From NCBI GenBank assembly GCA_029747015.1, contig JAKOGI010000085.1, positions 62,001 to 126,000 on the forward strand: DNA of 64,000 nucleotides, given 5' to 3'. The notes under the pieces are model-generated. The model did not search any database. It saw nothing but the letters and a program-made list of their open reading frames with translations, and was not told the DNA's origin. Below are positions 63,236 through 64,000 of the stretch, piece after piece. The DNA comes from Carnegiea gigantea (taxonomy: Eukaryota > Streptophyta > Magnoliopsida > Caryophyllales > Cactaceae). Positions within the stretch are counted from its first letter, which is position 1. The number at the start of each line of letters is the position of its first letter. A program made the position numbers and the translations under genes.

Positions 63236-64000
63236 ATGGCAAGTGGACCTAGTGGTCCAAGTGGTCCAAGCGGACTGTACCTCCATGCCCTACAAATAAA
63301 AACATGGAAACCACAAATCTAACTCCGACCAACATTTATACTATCGAGGATGAGGGGGATACATTAGTATTGGGAAGCAAAGGAGGTTCATATCTAAAAT
63401 TTGGAAGCATTATGATTATGAGGTTATTAGTGGCACCATAGGCTATTTGTAAATGTTGTGAGAAAAAACTTGGTGGTGCCTCAAGGAATGGGACTAAGCA
63501 TTTGAATGATCACCATGCAATTTGTCCTATGGAAAAACATATGGACATTGTAAGTGACTTTACCCAAAAAGAAGTTGAGGATAGAGCTTTCCGAGGATAA
63601 AAGGGGCAAGCTCTTTTTGTTAACGGATTTGATGAAGAGCTTGCAAGGAAGGAGTTTGTGCATATGATCAGAATGCATGAGTATCCTCTTTCTATGGTAG
63701 AGCATGTTGGGTTTAGAAGAAATTCAAAGGGCTCCCCAACCTTCTTTCGCCATGATATCAAGGAATACACTCAGAAAGGATATTCTCAAAGTATTTGACT
63801 TTGGAAAAGAGAGAACCGTGAAGTTGTTAGGAAATGTTCAAAGCAAGGTAGCCATTACCACAGATATGTGGATCGTTCAAAATTAAAAAAGTGGTTTCAT
63901 AGCCACAATAGCTCATTAGATTGATAGCTCATGGAAGTTGAAAATTTTGATTTTGAGGTATGATTTTTTTCTTTTTACTTTAAGCTCAACATTACAATTC
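63236..64000 (+). pseudogene. hAT transposase (RICESLEEPER-like) fragment, runs off the edge
   Basis: The frame from 63442 reads AICKCCEKKLGGASRNGTKHLNDHH, a BED-type zinc finger (C-x2-C ... H-x4-H pattern), then DEELARKEFVHMIRMHEYPLSMVEHVGF in the same phase after a stop. After a frameshift, TLRKDILKVFDFGKERTVKLL and KVAITTDMWIVQN (63755-63883) follow. These are the N-terminal zinc finger and the conserved D-x-W start of the catalytic region of plant hAT transposases of the DAYSLEEPER/RICESLEEPER kind. At least three stops or shifts are present. The rest of the element would lie beyond 64000. Confidence 0.8.

Overview
This window is nuclear DNA of a flowering plant, probably a dicot or other non-grass angiosperm. 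It has intron-rich genes of plant-only type, plant retrotransposon families primed by initiator tRNA-Met, a plant pararetrovirus relic, and AT-rich intergenic DNA. The species cannot be named from the sequence. Only two convincing host genes are present, arranged tail to tail: a RING1-like Polycomb E3 ligase on the + strand (23.03-28.39 kb) and a complete TPX2 spindle-assembly gene on the - strand (33.50-39.57 kb). I resolved TPX2 into 20 exons whose phases all agree (784 codons plus stop). The RING1-like gene has a perfect C3HC4 RING, but no RAWUL (ubiquitin-like) C-terminal exon could be found.

The rest is mostly layered mobile DNA. From left to right: a LINE scrap (about 0.06-0.24 kb); a degraded F-box fragment (1.65-1.88 kb); a decayed Ty1/copia element (5.91-11.885 kb) interrupted by a TRIM-like element and a 5S-rRNA-like (Cassandra-like) stretch; immediately next to it a 4.38-kb non-autonomous CACTA transposon (11.962-16.341 kb, TTA target duplication) that carries a complete 565-bp TRIM (15.240-15.804 kb); then a hAT-like MITE (ends at 17.040 and 22.433 kb) split by a gag-protease-only Ty3/gypsy element (17.094-21.909 kb, perfect CCATT target duplication).

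Right of the two genes lie a reverse-strand gypsy relic (about 40.8-44.5 kb) and RTE-type 3' tails. An endogenous pararetrovirus follows (about 47.6-56.8 kb). Its order is tRNA-Met primer site, coat protein with zinc knuckle, movement-like region, protease/RT/RNase H, downstream ORF, promoter. That order fits the cavemovirus/solendovirus type. It is heavily mutated and interrupted by an RTE LINE and a gypsy LTR piece. Then come two related Tourist-like elements (57.4-58.9 and 59.22-59.44 kb), a possible LINE ORF1 relic, GC-rich hAT-like repeat fragments, and the start of a broken hAT transposase that runs off the right edge.

The two host genes are unrelated in pathway: RING1 acts in chromatin and TPX2 in the mitotic spindle. 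They seem to be neighbours only by position. The value of the window is in how the nested insertions can be ordered in time from intact target-site duplications.
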